NCBI GenBank assembly: GCA_030037185.1
Contig: JASHRR010001068.1
Span: forward strand, 1 to 15,267
Reading direction: 5' to 3'
From: Xanthobacteraceae bacterium
GTDB taxonomy: Bacteria > Pseudomonadota > Alphaproteobacteria > Rhizobiales > Xanthobacteraceae
DNA: 15,267 nt
The notes under the pieces are model-generated. The model saw nothing but the letters and a program-made list of their open reading frames with translations. It did not search any database and was not told the DNA's origin. Both the position numbers and the translations under genes were made by a program. Positions 14,878-15,267 of this stretch are shown here, piece by piece. The stretch's first letter is position 1. Each line of letters begins with the position of its first letter.

Positions 14878-15267
14878 TTAGCCGACCTTCAATTTCTTAA
14901 GTGCAGCCTCATGTCTTGCTCGAAGATGTTTACGTATTTGTCCCTCCCTCCAAGCTCTTCTTGGGTTGAAAATTGCCTTGCCTACAATTTTTACATCCCG
15001 CATTACTTTACGTGTTGACTGATAGTCCTTAGTAACAACATGCGCATAATGTCCGGCGGCTCCACCAAGACCTATCGCCAACGCTGTGGAGGCGCCTAAA
15101 ATAGGGCCAAGAAAGCTCCACGAAGTTCCCAGGATAATAGCTGGTGCGACGAAATTGAGTGACTTGGCGACTCTATAAGCTGCAACGAGCATCATAACGA
15201 GAGTAACTCCTGCAACAGGCCCCGCCACGTATGGCGGCAAATAGCGCCCCACTGTGTCTACGAAATC
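14878..15267 (-). CDS. Unknown small membrane protein, 5' end outside window
   Basis: The frame is open to the right edge (DFVDTVGRYLPPYVAGPVAG), so the GTG at 15252 is not necessarily the start and the gene is treated as partial. In the visible 129 codons, hydrophobic spans lie at about 8-24, 33-50 and 50-70 counted from that GTG; the last is Gly/Ala-rich (GPILGASTALAIGLGGAAGH). A strongly basic tail follows (KVMRDVKIVGKAIFNPRRAW, then RKHLRARHEAALKKLKVG). It lies in the same AT-rich block as, and 14 bases upstream of, the 449-codon membrane protein. The Gly-rich helices and basic tail resemble phage- or toxin-like pore or scaffold proteins only superficially. No family is recognised. Confidence 0.75.
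   Translation of the reverse strand, partial: DFVDTVGRYLPPYVAGPVAGVTLVMMLVAAYRVAKSLNFVAPAIILGTSWSFLGPILGASTALAIGLGGAAGHYAHVVTKDYQSTRKVMRDVKIVGKAIFNPRRAWREGQIRKHLRARHEAALKKLKVG

Overview
The window looks like a degraded accessory region of a high-GC alphaproteobacterium, most likely Bradyrhizobium or a close relative. This is an inference from the GC-rich codon use, the PF04392-type solute-binding protein with its MRRRxxITLLG leader, an orphan Bug-type binding protein, and a short MAKKPERP-type protein of a kind common in that group. No tRNA, rRNA or CRISPR array was found.

Layout, left to right. The left edge (2-220) is the C-terminal tail of a TnpB/IS605 OrfB protein. A small frameshifted gene follows (300-585), then an intact minus-strand secreted protein that joins two aspartyl-protease DTG lobes to a DUF4189 domain (687-1964). 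From 2119 to 5100 almost everything is broken: a frameshifted GNAT acetyltransferase, the C-terminal part of a beta-lactamase-like serine hydrolase carrying two DUF3471-like repeats, an unrecognised coding-like stretch, and a GFA-family gene with an internal deletion. At 5262-7022 lies an intact secreted phosphoesterase (PF04185 type). It is preceded by a good match to a PhoB (PHO) box with a -10-like element at the right distance, and followed by a strong hairpin terminator whose left arm is part of a 26-bp tandem duplication. This is the clearest functional unit of the window: a probable phosphate-starvation-induced extracellular phosphatase or phospholipase.

7219-8384 holds two more frameshifted minus-strand genes of unknown function. 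After them come an intact PF04392 ABC-type binding protein (8446-9408), a 57-residue conserved-looking small protein (9752-9925), a Gly/Tyr/Cys-rich secreted microprotein (10094-10342) and an unresolved coding-like stretch (10373-10956). The plus strand then carries an intact SDR oxidoreductase (11134-11823) and an intact Bug-family periplasmic binding protein (11924-12913) with a very strong ribosome binding site.

The right end is an IS21 istA remnant beside an 85-bp set of inverted repeats. The remnant cuts into the 3' end of a distinctly more AT-rich two-gene membrane locus (13514-15267, minus strand) that runs off the window and that I cannot assign to a family. The many frameshifts and two IS remnants suggest gene decay in an island. 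A cluster of sequencing or assembly indels is the alternative and must be excluded first. The most interesting unknowns are the membrane gene pair, the protease-DUF4189 fusion and the PHO-box-driven phosphoesterase.
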